Shown piece by piece: positions 15,724-24,381 of a DNA stretch of 64,000 nt. This DNA comes from Pseudomonadota bacterium (GTDB taxonomy: Bacteria > Pseudomonadota > Alphaproteobacteria > Micropepsales > Micropepsaceae). Every line of letters starts with the position of its first letter. The stretch's first letter is position 1. A program made the translations under genes and the position numbers. The notes beneath the pieces were generated by a model that did not search any database, was not told the DNA's origin, and saw nothing but the letters and a program-made list of their open reading frames with translations. The stretch spans positions 372,001-436,000 of the forward strand of contig JAFEEQ010000004.1 in assembly GCA_018241025.1 (NCBI GenBank). The letters are read 5' to 3'.

Positions 15724-16401
15724 ATGCACCAGAAGGCTATGAACTACGTCCGTATCGCCTCGCTCTTCGCCGTGCTCGCGGCCGGAAGTTGTGCGGCACC
15801 GATGAATGACAGCGATGGGCTGGTCGACGATCCGATAGCCAACCATCCGATCGCCGTGGCGCCGTCCTTCCATACGCTCCAGGTCTCGTTCTCGGCTCCC
15901 GATGCGGGGTTGATGCCGGAGGATTCGCAGCGTTTTGATGCTTTCGTCGCCGACTTCGTGCAGCACGGTAACGGTTCGATCTCGATTTCCGTGCCGCCGG
16001 GGGCGGATTCGCGGATTGCGATCGCCTATTTCGGCGAACGCCTGGCAACCGCCGGCGTCCCGCGCGACCGCATACTGGTCGGCACGCGCGGTGACACCGG
16101 CGGCAAAATCGAGCTGGGCTACATCAGCTATTTTGCCAGCGTCGCGCCGTGCGGTGATTTCTCGTCCAATCTCGGATACACCGCATCCAACCGTGTCAGC
16201 GCGAATCTGGGCTGTGCCGTGCAGCACAACATCGCCGCACAGGTCGCCGACCCTCGCGATCTGGTCCAGCCTCAGCCGATGGGCGGCGGCGATGCCGCGC
16301 GCCGCGCGACCGTCTACGACAACTACAAGAATGGCAAGCCGACCGGCGCCGAGCATTCGGCCGAGCAGTCCGGTGCGGTGTCCGACGTCGACAAGAATTG
16401 A
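15724..16401 (+). CDS. cpaD: pilus assembly lipoprotein CpaD
   Basis: 225 residues with a lipoprotein-like signal (FAVLAAGSCAAP, Cys at about 23). The conserved CpaD core is present: LQVSFSAPDAGL, FGERLATAGVPRDRILVG, and the C-terminal CGDFSSNLGY ... NLGCAVQHNIAAQVADPRDL, with its two Cys. CpaD is a small outer-membrane-associated partner of the secretin. A second ATG is present five codons in; the first has GGGG about eight bases upstream. The stop is followed by cpaE after about 11 bases. Confidence 0.92.
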   Translation: MHQKAMNYVRIASLFAVLAAGSCAAPMNDSDGLVDDPIANHPIAVAPSFHTLQVSFSAPDAGLMPEDSQRFDAFVADFVQHGNGSISISVPPGADSRIAIAYFGERLATAGVPRDRILVGTRGDTGGKIELGYISYFASVAPCGDFSSNLGYTASNRVSANLGCAVQHNIAAQVADPRDLVQPQPMGGGDAARRATVYDNYKNGKPTGAEHSAEQSGAVSDVDKN

Positions 16402-16412
16402 CAGGTGAGAGC

Positions 16413-17663
16413 ATGGTGAAGTCTCCCGAGAAAGACGAAGCCTTCGGAGCCGCGCCGCACGAGCGTCCGGTGCCGCGCATTTCGCTGTCCGCCTTCGTCG
16501 AATTTCCCGACACCGGCGCGGCGCTGCAGCGTGCCGGATCGGACCGCCGTCTCGCCAAGGCGCATGTCAGCGTCCAGCTTGGCGGCATCAACGCCGCCGT
16601 CGAGCACTTTCAGGGTCAGGTCACGCCAAATCTCTTGCTCGTCGAAACGCGGCTGAACGGCCAGGCCGCGCTCGACGAACTCGACCGCCTTGCCGAAGTC
16701 TGCGATCCGTCGACCAAGGTGATCGTTATCGGGCGCGTCAACGACGTGGAGCTCTACCGCGAGCTGATGCGCCGTGGCGCGAGCGAATATCTGGTAGCCC
16801 CACTCAATCCGCTGCACCTGATCGAGGTGATCTCCGGGCTCTACACGGATCCGGATGCGCAGCCGATCGGCCGGGTCATTGCATTCGTCGGGGCCCGCGG
16901 CGGTTCCGGTTCGTCGAGCCTTGCCCACAATGTCGGCTGGTGCGTCGCCGAAGAGCTCAGCATCAACACCACGATCGTCGATTTCGACTTGCCGTTCGGC
17001 ACCACGGGTCTCGATTTCAACGACGAGCCGTCCCAGGGCGTTACCGAGGCTTTGAGCGCGCCGGAGCGCCTCGACGACGTCCTGCTCGACAGGCTGTTGG
17101 TCAAGCGCGGCGATCACCTGTCGATCTTCGCGACGCCCGCGGCGATCGATCGCGATTACGACGCGCAGGCGGACGCCTACGAATCCGTTCTCGACGCCGT
17201 CCGGCAATCGACTCCCTGCGTCATTGTCGACCTGCCGCACCTGTGGGCGCCTTGGGTCAAGACGACACTGGTCGCCGCCGACGATATCGTGATTGTCGCG
17301 ACGCCCGACCTCGCTTCGCTGCGAAACGCAAAAAATCTGGTCGAGATGCTGCGTGCAAGCCGCCCGAACGACACGCCGCCCAAGCTCGTGATCAACCAGG
17401 TCGGTATCGCCAAGCGTCCCGAAATCCCGGCGAAGGATTTCGCAGAGACCCTGGGTCTGGAACCGGCCATGATCATGCCGTTCGAGCCGGCGGCGTTCGG
17501 CAATGCCGCGAACAACGGCCAGATGATCAACGAGATCGCGCCGAAATCGCCGGTTGCAGTGAATATCCGCCGGCTCGCCGAAGCTGTCACCGGCCGCACG
17601 CCGCAGCCCGTCCAGAAGGCATCTCCGCTGCTCTCGTTCTTTGCGGGAAAGAAAAAGGCCTAA
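16413..17663 (+). CDS. cpaE: pilus localisation ATPase-like protein CpaE/TadZ
   Basis: 416 residues. An N-terminal receiver-like domain (to about residue 140) is joined to a ParA/MinD-like domain (GRVIAFVGARGGSGSSSLAH, about residues 152-171). CpaE/TadZ places the pilus machine at the pole. The Walker A loop is degenerate: the signature Lys and the Gly-Lys-Thr are replaced (GARGGSGSSS), so nucleotide binding may be weak or absent. Later motifs are kept (VDFDLPFGTTGLD, IVDLPHLWAPW, KLVINQVG). A TTG 15 bases upstream could also start it, but the ATG at 16413 has AGGTGA just before it. Confidence 0.92.
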   Translation: MVKSPEKDEAFGAAPHERPVPRISLSAFVEFPDTGAALQRAGSDRRLAKAHVSVQLGGINAAVEHFQGQVTPNLLLVETRLNGQAALDELDRLAEVCDPSTKVIVIGRVNDVELYRELMRRGASEYLVAPLNPLHLIEVISGLYTDPDAQPIGRVIAFVGARGGSGSSSLAHNVGWCVAEELSINTTIVDFDLPFGTTGLDFNDEPSQGVTEALSAPERLDDVLLDRLLVKRGDHLSIFATPAAIDRDYDAQADAYESVLDAVRQSTPCVIVDLPHLWAPWVKTTLVAADDIVIVATPDLASLRNAKNLVEMLRASRPNDTPPKLVINQVGIAKRPEIPAKDFAETLGLEPAMIMPFEPAAFGNAANNGQMINEIAPKSPVAVNIRRLAEAVTGRTPQPVQKASPLLSFFAGKKKA

Positions 17664-17666
17664 CGC

Positions 17667-19112
17667 ATGTTCGGCAAGCGCAGCACAGAAGCCGCCGCAC
17701 CGCGCGCCACACCGGCGCCGCCGCCGCCGGCTGCCGGCAGCGCGCCGCCCAAAGCCGAAGCCTCGCCACGCACGGCACCGCTGATGATGACGCCCGGGCC
17801 GAAGCCGCAGGCCGCGCGGGTCGCCGCCGATAACCGTTCGGAAGACTACTATCAGATCAAGACGACGATCTTCTCGGCCCTGATCGACACCATCGACCTG
17901 GCACAGCTCGCCCAGCTCGATCCCGACAGTGCGCGCGAGGAAATCCGCGACATCGTCAACGAGATCATCTCGATCAAGAACGTGGTGATGTCGATTGCGG
18001 AGCAGGAACACCTGCTTCAGGACATCTGCAACGACGTTCTGGGCTATGGCCCGCTGGAGCCGCTGCTGGCGCGCGATGACATCGCCGATATTATGGTCAA
18101 CGGCGCCAACCGCGTCTTCATCGAGGTGAGCGGAAAGGTCCAGCTCACCAACATCCGCTTCCGCGACAATGCGCAGCTGATGAACATCTGCCAGCGCATC
18201 GTCAGCCAGGTCGGCCGCCGCGTCGACGAAAGCTCGCCGATCTGCGACGCGCGCCTGCTCGACGGCTCCCGCGTCAACGTGATCGCGCCGCCGCTGGCAC
18301 TAGATGGTCCCACGCTCACCATCCGAAAGTTCAAGAAGGACAAGCTGACGCTCGACGACCTCGTCAAGTTCGGTTCGATCTCGCCGGCCGGTGCGCGCGT
18401 TCTGGCCGTGATCGGCCGTTGCCGCTGCAACGTCCTGATTTCCGGGGGTACCGGCTCCGGCAAGACCACGCTTCTGAACTGTATGACCGGCTATATCGAT
18501 GCCGATGAACGCGTCATCACCTGCGAAGATGCGGCGGAGCTCCAACTCCAGCAGCCGCATGTCGTGCGCCTCGAAACCCGGCCGCCGAACCTCGAAGGTC
18601 AGGGCATGATTTCGATGCGCGACCTGGTCCGCAACTGTCTGCGCATGCGTCCCGAGCGGATCATCGTGGGCGAGGTGCGCGGACCGGAGGCCTTCGACCT
18701 GCTTCAGGCGATGAACACCGGCCATGACGGCTCTATGGGCACGCTCCACGCCAACTCCCCGCGCGAAGCCATGTCGCGTCTGGAATCGATGATTACCATG
18801 GGCGGCTTCCAGCTCCCGACCAAGACCATCCGTGAAATGATCGTCGGCTCGATCGACGTGATCCTCCAGGCCGAGCGTCTGCGCGACGGCTCGCGCCGGA
18901 TCACCAAGATCACCGAAGTGGTCGGTACCGAAGGCGAAGTCGTCATTACGCAGGATCTCATGTCCTACGAGATTTCCGGCGAAGACGAGACCGGCCGTCT
19001 CAAGGGCAAACACTCCGGCACCGGCATTGTGCGGCCGAACTTCTGGGAACGTGCGCGCTATTTCGGCATGGATCGCGAGCTTGCCGAGGCGCTCGACGCG
19101 CTTCAGGGATAG
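17667..19112 (+). CDS. cpaF: Tad secretion ATPase CpaF/TadA
   Basis: 481-residue cytoplasmic hexameric motor of the T2SS/T4SS ATPase family that powers Flp pilus assembly. A disordered Ala/Pro-rich N-terminus (about 60 residues) is followed by an all-helical N-domain and the ATPase core: Walker [15 protein letters not shown] near residue 259, the [11 protein letters not shown]sp box, [19 protein letters not shown] (Walker B) and [13 protein letters not shown] (His box). It starts four bases after cpaE. Confidence 0.96.
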   Translation: MFGKRSTEAAAPRATPAPPPPAAGSAPPKAEASPRTAPLMMTPGPKPQAARVAADNRSEDYYQIKTTIFSALIDTIDLAQLAQLDPDSAREEIRDIVNEIISIKNVVMSIAEQEHLLQDICNDVLGYGPLEPLLARDDIADIMVNGANRVFIEVSGKVQLTNIRFRDNAQLMNICQRIVSQVGRRVDESSPICDARLLDGSRVNVIAPPLALDGPTLTIRKFKKDKLTLDDLVKFGSISPAGARVLAVIGRCRCNVLISGGTGSGKTTLLNCMTGYIDADERVITCEDAAELQLQQPHVVRLETRPPNLEGQGMISMRDLVRNCLRMRPERIIVGEVRGPEAFDLLQAMNTGHDGSMGTLHANSPREAMSRLESMITMGGFQLPTKTIREMIVGSIDVILQAERLRDGSRRITKITEVVGTEGEVVITQDLMSYEISGEDETGRLKGKHSGTGIVRPNFWERARYFGMDRELAEALDALQG

Positions 19113-19115
19113 GCC

Positions 19116-20084
19116 ATGGCCATCGTATTGCTTGCCATGTTTTCGGTTCTTGCCCTCGGCGGCGTTGTCTATGCCTTTGCCGGCGGCGGCGGCGCGCCGG
19201 CCAAGCGCATCAACGCCATCGCCAAGCCGCAGGCGAGCGGCCGCGGCGGCAAGGCTTCGGATACCGTTGCGCTGAAGCGCAAGAACGTCCAGGCCCTGTT
19301 GAAGGAAATCGAGAACAAGCAGGCCGAGAAGAACGCGAAACTCACGCTCCGACAGCGCCTCGACCAGGCTGGCCTTCCGAATCTGAGCGAGCGCGGCTTC
19401 TGGATCGCGTCCGGTGTATTTGCCGCGGTTGCATCTTTCTTCGCATTTGCGAGTGGTCAATCGCTGATTGTCGATGCGCTCGTCGCCTTTGCCTGCGGCT
19501 TCGGCTTGCCGCGCTGGGTCCTTGGCTTTCTGAAGGCGCGCCGGGAAAAGGCCTTCACCAACGAATTCGCCAACGCGATCGACGTCATCGTCCGCTCGGT
19601 CAAGTCCGGTCTGCCCACGAACGAGGCGCTGCGCATCGTCGCGCGGGAATCCCCGGACCCCTGCGGCGCCGAATTCAATCGCCTGTGCGAAAGCCTCAAG
19701 GTCGGTGTCACGCTCGATCAGGGCGTCAAGAAGATGTACGAGAGCATGCCGACCGCCGAAGTGGCGTTCTTCGGCATCGTCATGACGATTCAGCAGAAAT
19801 CGGGCGGCAATCTCTCCGAAGCGCTCGGCAACCTTGCCGGCGTGCTGCGCGACCGCAAGCGCCTGCAGGGCAAGATCAAGGCGATGTCTTCCGAAGCGAA
19901 GGCATCGGCCGGAATCATCGGCTCGCTTCCGCCGGGCGTCATGTTCATCGTCTATCTGACGACGCCTGACTACATCACGCTGCTGTTCACCGAACACATG
20001 GGAAACCTCATGCTGCTCGGCTGCGCGGTTTGGATGGGGTTGGGCATCATGGTGATGCGCAAGATGATCAACTTCAAGACGTGA
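19116..20084 (+). CDS. tadB: Tad inner-membrane platform protein TadB
   Basis: 322 residues. One N-terminal helix, a basic cytoplasmic stretch, two adjacent helices (about 88-135) and a T2SSF domain (FANAIDVIVRSVKSGLPTNEA, key part DVIVRSVKSGLP; VAFFGIVMTIQQKSGGNLSEAL) ending in a further helix pair. With TadC it forms the GspF-like platform on which the CpaF motor acts. Spacing of four bases on either side shows it is within the operon. Confidence 0.94.
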   Translation: MAIVLLAMFSVLALGGVVYAFAGGGGAPAKRINAIAKPQASGRGGKASDTVALKRKNVQALLKEIENKQAEKNAKLTLRQRLDQAGLPNLSERGFWIASGVFAAVASFFAFASGQSLIVDALVAFACGFGLPRWVLGFLKARREKAFTNEFANAIDVIVRSVKSGLPTNEALRIVARESPDPCGAEFNRLCESLKVGVTLDQGVKKMYESMPTAEVAFFGIVMTIQQKSGGNLSEALGNLAGVLRDRKRLQGKIKAMSSEAKASAGIIGSLPPGVMFIVYLTTPDYITLLFTEHMGNLMLLGCAVWMGLGIMVMRKMINFKT

Positions 20085-20088
20085 TGCC

Positions 20089-21066
20089 ATGCTCAACGTA
20101 GGCATCCTCGAAATCCTTTTCGATCCGACTTTCGTCGCAACATTGATCGCGGCGATATTCGCCTTTGCGACCATCGTCACGCTTGGCATGCCCTATGCCA
20201 ATCGCGACGGTCTTGGTGCGCGCCTCAAGGCGGTGTCGCTGCGCCGGGAGGAATTGCGGGCCAAGCATCTCGCACAGCTCAATGCCAAGCGCGGCGCATT
20301 GCGTTCGACGCCCGTCGGCTACATGAAGTCGACTCTCGACCGCTTTAAGCTCGGCAATCTGCTGGAGTCTGAAGACACGCGGGAAAAGCTCGCGCGCGCC
20401 GGTTATCGCGGCCAGGGGCCGGTCGTCACCTTCATGTTTTTCCGCTTTGTCATGCCGTTTGTCGTCTTTGCGGTCGCGCTGTTTTATCTCTTTGTCGTCG
20501 CGCATTTCTCCTGGACGACCATGATGAAAGTCACGGTTTCGGTCGGACTTGCGCTTCTCGGCTTCTATCTTCCCGATCTCTTTCTCAACAACACCATTGC
20601 CCGTCGCCAGCAATCCATCATGCGTGCCTTTCCCGATGCGCTCGATCTGCTCCTGATCTGCGTCGAGTCGGGCATGTCGGTCGAGGCGGCGTTCCAGCGG
20701 GTCGCGGCGGAGATCGGCACACAGTCGTCCGAACTCGCGGAAGAGTTCGGCCTCACCACGGCCGAGCTGTCCTATCTCCCGGAGCGGCGCCAGGCCTTCG
20801 AGAATCTCGCCGCCCGTTGCGGACACCAGGGTGTTAAGGCTGTCGCGACCGCCCTGAATCAAGCCGAGCGTTACGGCACGCCCATGGGGCAAGCACTCCG
20901 GGTGGCGGCGCAGGAAAATCGCGAAATGCGTATGGTCGAGGCCGAGAAGAAGGCGGCGTCTCTGCCGGCTAAGCTCACCGTCCCGATGATCGTGTTCTTC
21001 CTGCCGTGCCTGTTCGTGGTGATCCTCGGCCCGGCTATCATGAAGATCATGCATATGAGCCATTGA
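20089..21066 (+). CDS. tadC: Tad inner-membrane platform protein TadC
   Basis: 325 residues, the partner of TadB. An N-terminal helix, a basic cytoplasmic region, a helix pair about residues 115-165 and a T2SSF domain (FPDALDLLLICVESGMSVEAA, key part DLLLICVESGMS; AAQENREMRMVEAEKKA; LPAKLTVPMIVFFLPCLFVV). It is the last gene of the continuous rightward cpa/tad operon; the next gene begins 60 bases later and is not pilus-related. Confidence 0.94.
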   Translation: MLNVGILEILFDPTFVATLIAAIFAFATIVTLGMPYANRDGLGARLKAVSLRREELRAKHLAQLNAKRGALRSTPVGYMKSTLDRFKLGNLLESEDTREKLARAGYRGQGPVVTFMFFRFVMPFVVFAVALFYLFVVAHFSWTTMMKVTVSVGLALLGFYLPDLFLNNTIARRQQSIMRAFPDALDLLLICVESGMSVEAAFQRVAAEIGTQSSELAEEFGLTTAELSYLPERRQAFENLAARCGHQGVKAVATALNQAERYGTPMGQALRVAAQENREMRMVEAEKKAASLPAKLTVPMIVFFLPCLFVVILGPAIMKIMHMSH

Positions 21067-21125
21067 GGTTCTGGACTGGTCGGCGCCGTCAGCATCTGAT
21101 GTCTCGCCTATCTGGAGCTGGCGCC

Positions 21126-21398
21126 ATGCTGTTCATGATCATTGAGTGTTTCCGGAACGGCGATGCAGTGCCTGTCTACAGGCGATTTCGCGATCGGGGA
21201 CGCATGATGCCGGATGGCGTCACTTATCTGGCAAGCTGGGTCGAGCCGGATCTGACGCGTTGTTTTCAGGTCATGGAGTGCGACGACCGCAGCCAGCTCG
21301 ACGCATGGATCGCGAACTGGAACGATCTCGCTGAGTTCGAGGTGATTCCTGTAATCACCTCGGACGAGGCCAGCGTGGCGATCGCGCCGCGGCTATAG
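21126..21398 (+). CDS. small DUF3303-like protein
   Basis: 90 residues, no signal or membrane segment. The pattern MLFMIIECFRNGDAVPVYRR, RGRMMPDGVTYLASWVE, RCFQVMECDDRSQLDAW is that of the DUF3303 family of small ferredoxin-like-fold cytoplasmic proteins of unknown function. GGAG lies eight bases before the start; an in-frame ATG at 21099 is possible. It follows tadC on the same strand but is unlikely to be part of the pilus machine. Confidence 0.75.
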   Translation: MLFMIIECFRNGDAVPVYRRFRDRGRMMPDGVTYLASWVEPDLTRCFQVMECDDRSQLDAWIANWNDLAEFEVIPVITSDEASVAIAPRL

Positions 21399-21428
21399 CC
21401 GGAATCCTCGGTTCGTTCGGTGTTGGCG

Positions 21429-22373
21429 TTACGGCTTGCCGGTGTCCGCGGCCATGCGCAGGGCCGGGATTTGATCCTTGGACGGTTTCGCAGGTTTGTC
21501 GGCCTTGGCCACCTTGCCGGATTTCGGCGGCGTATTTGCGGCGACGTTCTGCTTGGTCGGCTTGACCGGATGCGCGGCGACTTTCACGGGCGTCTTGGCG
21601 GGCTTCTCGACCGGCCCGTTGGGGCCGACGGGCTGACCCAACATGACCGGGCCTCCGAGAGCGGTCGGCGCACGGTCGGCCTTGGCCGTCATCGGCGGCA
21701 GTGGACTGGATGCCACCGGCTTCACCGGCGTGACCGGTATCGTCGAAGCAGGCGGCTCAGCGTCGGCCGTCCGGGTTGGAGCAGGGGCGAGCCGGTCGAG
21801 CATGGCGAGGTTCTTTTCGATACGCGGATCGGACGAGCCCGCAGCCTTGGCCTGGATCATGAGCGTTCGCGCCGCAACCGGGTCGCCGGCGAGCATCCGC
21901 GACATTGCGTAGTTGTTCAGGATTGCCGGCTCATGGGGCTTCAATCCCAGGCCGCGTTCGTAAGCGACGCGTGCACTGTTGTGGTCGCCACTCTGATCGA
22001 AGGCAACGCCAAGGGCGGAGTAGAGGGTCCAGTCACTGGGCTGAAGCTCGATTGCGCGGCGCAGGAATTGGATCGCATCGCCGCTGTGGCCCTCCTGGGC
22101 CAGCAGCTTGCCGTATTCACCCACCACGCGGGCATCGTCGGGGGCCGCCAGCATGGTTTCGCTCAGGATACGCGTCGCTGCTTCGAAATTGCCCTTGAGC
22201 CGCAAGGCCTGGGCTTGCTGGACTGCGCTCGTCACGTCGGCCGCGATCGGCGACGGATCGGCGGCGCCGGGGCGCGGCATGGTTACGGCGTTGTCGTCGC
22301 CGAACGCGCCGCAACCGCTCAGCGCGCTGGCGCACAGCAGGACTCCCGCGAAACGAACAGCAAAGCCACGCAT
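21429..22373 (-). CDS. tadD: TadD-like TPR lipoprotein
   Basis: 314 residues. The lipoprotein signal ends in CASALSGCG (lipobox Cys at about 21). Tetratricopeptide-like repeats occupy about residues 50-180 (AQALRLKGNFEAATRIL, GKLLAQEGHSGDAIQFLRRA, GVAFDQSGDHNSARVAYERG). The C-terminal 120 residues are low-complexity, rich in Pro, Lys, Val and Thr. TadD is a pilotin-like factor for the Tad secretin, and the position at the end of the cpa locus supports the name. The start has AGAGGA seven bases upstream. Confidence 0.85.
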   Translation of the reverse strand: MRGFAVRFAGVLLCASALSGCGAFGDDNAVTMPRPGAADPSPIAADVTSAVQQAQALRLKGNFEAATRILSETMLAAPDDARVVGEYGKLLAQEGHSGDAIQFLRRAIELQPSDWTLYSALGVAFDQSGDHNSARVAYERGLGLKPHEPAILNNYAMSRMLAGDPVAARTLMIQAKAAGSSDPRIEKNLAMLDRLAPAPTRTADAEPPASTIPVTPVKPVASSPLPPMTAKADRAPTALGGPVMLGQPVGPNGPVEKPAKTPVKVAAHPVKPTKQNVAANTPPKSGKVAKADKPAKPSKDQIPALRMAADTGKP

Positions 22374-22545
22374 GACGAATTCCTCTTGCCGGACAAGGTC
22401 CTGAGCAAGCATGCGGCATCGCGGGTCAACAAACACTTAAGTATATTGAGGCATAACGAAGCAAAGGCCGGACTTTCCGGCGGGCGCGGCGGAGATGGAC
22501 CCGGATGTCCAATTCCTGACGCAAAGATGAGTTGGACTGCGCGCG

Positions 22546-23589
22546 ATGAACATGCGCCGATTTGCAGGGATGGCTTTCGCCGCCTTGGCCGTCCCGGTCC
22601 TTGGCGTCGTGTTCGCGCTCGATCTTGTCGCCGCCAACGCCGTTCCGCAGCGTATTTCGTTCCAGATTCTCACCGGCTCGACCGGCGGCACTTACTTTCC
22701 AGTCGGTCAGCTGATCGCAGGTCTGGTCAGTCACCCGCCCGGAGTGGACCGCTGCGAGAGCAGCGATGTCTGCGGGCCTTCGGGTCTGATCGCCAGTGCC
22801 CGGACCTCCGAAGGTGCGGTGGCCAATGTCCTAGCCGTCAACGCCGGTACGGCCGAATCCGGTCTCGCGCAGGGTGACGTCGTGGCTCAGGCCGTCGCAG
22901 GGAGCGGAGTGTTCCGCAAAGCCGGCGGGCAGAACAACCTGCGCGTCATGGCTGCGCTTTTCCCCGAACAGATTCACCTTCTCGTCGCGCGCAATTCGAA
23001 GATCGCTAGTGTCTCAGACCTCAGAGGCATGCGCGTCTCGCTCGGCGCCGAGAGCTCGGGAACGGCCGTCGCTGTAAGCGAGATACTCAAGGCCTATCGC
23101 CTTCCCGTCTGGCGCATGAAGACCAGCCGCAATCCGACCGATGTCGATGCGCAGCTGCTCCGGCAGGGCAAGATCGACGCGTTTTTCTTTGCCGGGGGCA
23201 CGCCGATCGCGCTGGTCGACGATCTGGTTTCGCGCGGAATCGCGCGCATCGTGCCGATCGACGGCGCCGGCCGCGACCGGCTGATCAAGGCGGTTCCGGA
23301 ATTCTCCGCGTCGCAGATTCCACGCGGTATCTATCGCGGAGTCGGGCCTGTCGACACCGTCAGCGTCCGCGCGCTCTGGGTGGTGAACGCCAGGGTGCCG
23401 GATACTCTTGTTTACGGGATCATGAAAGCACTGTTCAGCAGCGGAAACCGCGCCGCCCTGCGTCAGGGGCACGCTGCGGCCGCTGCGATACGGCTCCAAA
23501 GCGCTGTGCTCGATCTGCCGGCACCGTTGCATCCCGGCGCGGCGCGCTTCTATCGCGACGTCGGTGTGCTCAAGCCGCGCCGGAATTAG
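22546..23589 (+). CDS. TAXI-family solute-binding protein
   Basis: 347 residues with an N-terminal signal or anchor (about residues 5-30). The TAXI signature is clear: FQILTGSTGGTYFPVGQLIA, a Cys pair in DRCESSDVCGPSGLIASA, GLAQGDVVAQA, and LRGMRVSLGAESSGTAVAV. TAXI proteins bind a small solute in the periplasm and normally feed a TRAP permease, but no permease gene is seen in the window. The C-terminus overlaps the opposing GST gene by four bases. Confidence 0.86.
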   Translation: MNMRRFAGMAFAALAVPVLGVVFALDLVAANAVPQRISFQILTGSTGGTYFPVGQLIAGLVSHPPGVDRCESSDVCGPSGLIASARTSEGAVANVLAVNAGTAESGLAQGDVVAQAVAGSGVFRKAGGQNNLRVMAALFPEQIHLLVARNSKIASVSDLRGMRVSLGAESSGTAVAVSEILKAYRLPVWRMKTSRNPTDVDAQLLRQGKIDAFFFAGGTPIALVDDLVSRGIARIVPIDGAGRDRLIKAVPEFSASQIPRGIYRGVGPVDTVSVRALWVVNARVPDTLVYGIMKALFSSGNRAALRQGHAAAAAIRLQSAVLDLPAPLHPGAARFYRDVGVLKPRRN

Positions 23590-24248
23590 CTCGTCGGCAA
23601 CCCGGCATCGACCTCGATTTGCGCCGCCTGACCCCATTCCCGCATCGCCGGCCGCGCCATCATTCGCTCCATATAGGTCGCGATGAGCGGTGGAACGTCG
23701 ACGCCATACGTCACGAAGCGGGAGACGACGGGGCCGTACATGCAGTCGGCCACGGAAAATCCACCGAACAGGAATGGCCCGCCAAAGCGTGACAGCGCCG
23801 ACGACCACGCCTCGATAATGCGCACAATCTGCGTCTTGGTTTGCTCGCGCAGGGCGGGCAGCGGAAGCCGGTGGACGAAGGCCATCGGCAGCTGGTCGCG
23901 GAGATCGGGAAATCCGGAATGCATTTCGCAGGCATAAGATCGTGCCTCCGCGCGTACCGCCGCGGTTGCTGGCCACAAGCCGGCATCGGGATGGCGCTCC
24001 GCCAGCGTCTCGCAGATCGCGAGGCTGTCCCACACTGTCATTTCCTGTCCGTTTTCGGCGATCTTCAGGATCGGCACGCGCCCTGCTGGCGAGAAGCGGC
24101 GAATCTCGTCGCCCGTCAACGGCTGCTGGCGCAGTGGCACCACGATTTCCTCGAAAGGGATGCCGGTCGCGCGCAGAGCAAGATAGGGCCTGAGGCTCCA
24201 GCTCGACCATTCCTTCGTGCCAACGATCAGGGTGTAACGCGCAGCCAT
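23586..24248 (-). CDS. glutathione S-transferase family protein
   Basis: 220 residues, cytosolic. N-terminal thioredoxin-fold domain: YTLIVGTKEWSSWSLRPYLA with the likely active-site Ser, then SPAGRVPILKI (cis-Pro loop) and VWDSLAICETLAERHP (glutathione-binding Asp-Ser). The C-terminal helical domain has GGFSVADCMYGPVVSRF. The NADH/maleylacetoacetate-type substrate is unknown. The start at 24248 is firmly set by AAGGAG six bases upstream. It is divergent from the aminopeptidase gene. Confidence 0.9.
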   Translation of the reverse strand: MAARYTLIVGTKEWSSWSLRPYLALRATGIPFEEIVVPLRQQPLTGDEIRRFSPAGRVPILKIAENGQEMTVWDSLAICETLAERHPDAGLWPATAAVRAEARSYACEMHSGFPDLRDQLPMAFVHRLPLPALREQTKTQIVRIIEAWSSALSRFGGPFLFGGFSVADCMYGPVVSRFVTYGVDVPPLIATYMERMMARPAMREWGQAAQIEVDAGLPTS

Positions 24249-24381
24249 GGCGGTCTCCTTGGACGGGGCTTCCAGTCTTGCCGCCTTTGATGTGGCGATG
24301 CACCTCTCCATTTCGGCATGGCCGCGTTGCGCGCCGCTCAGCGCCGTCCTATCCATGGGGGGACTGGCAAAGGAAGACATC

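Noticed and set aside
18300..20189. 629-codon minus-strand ORF opposite cpaF and tadB
   Set aside because: Composition is typical of antisense codon shadow (rich in Arg, Asp, His, Gln) and it crosses two well-supported genes.
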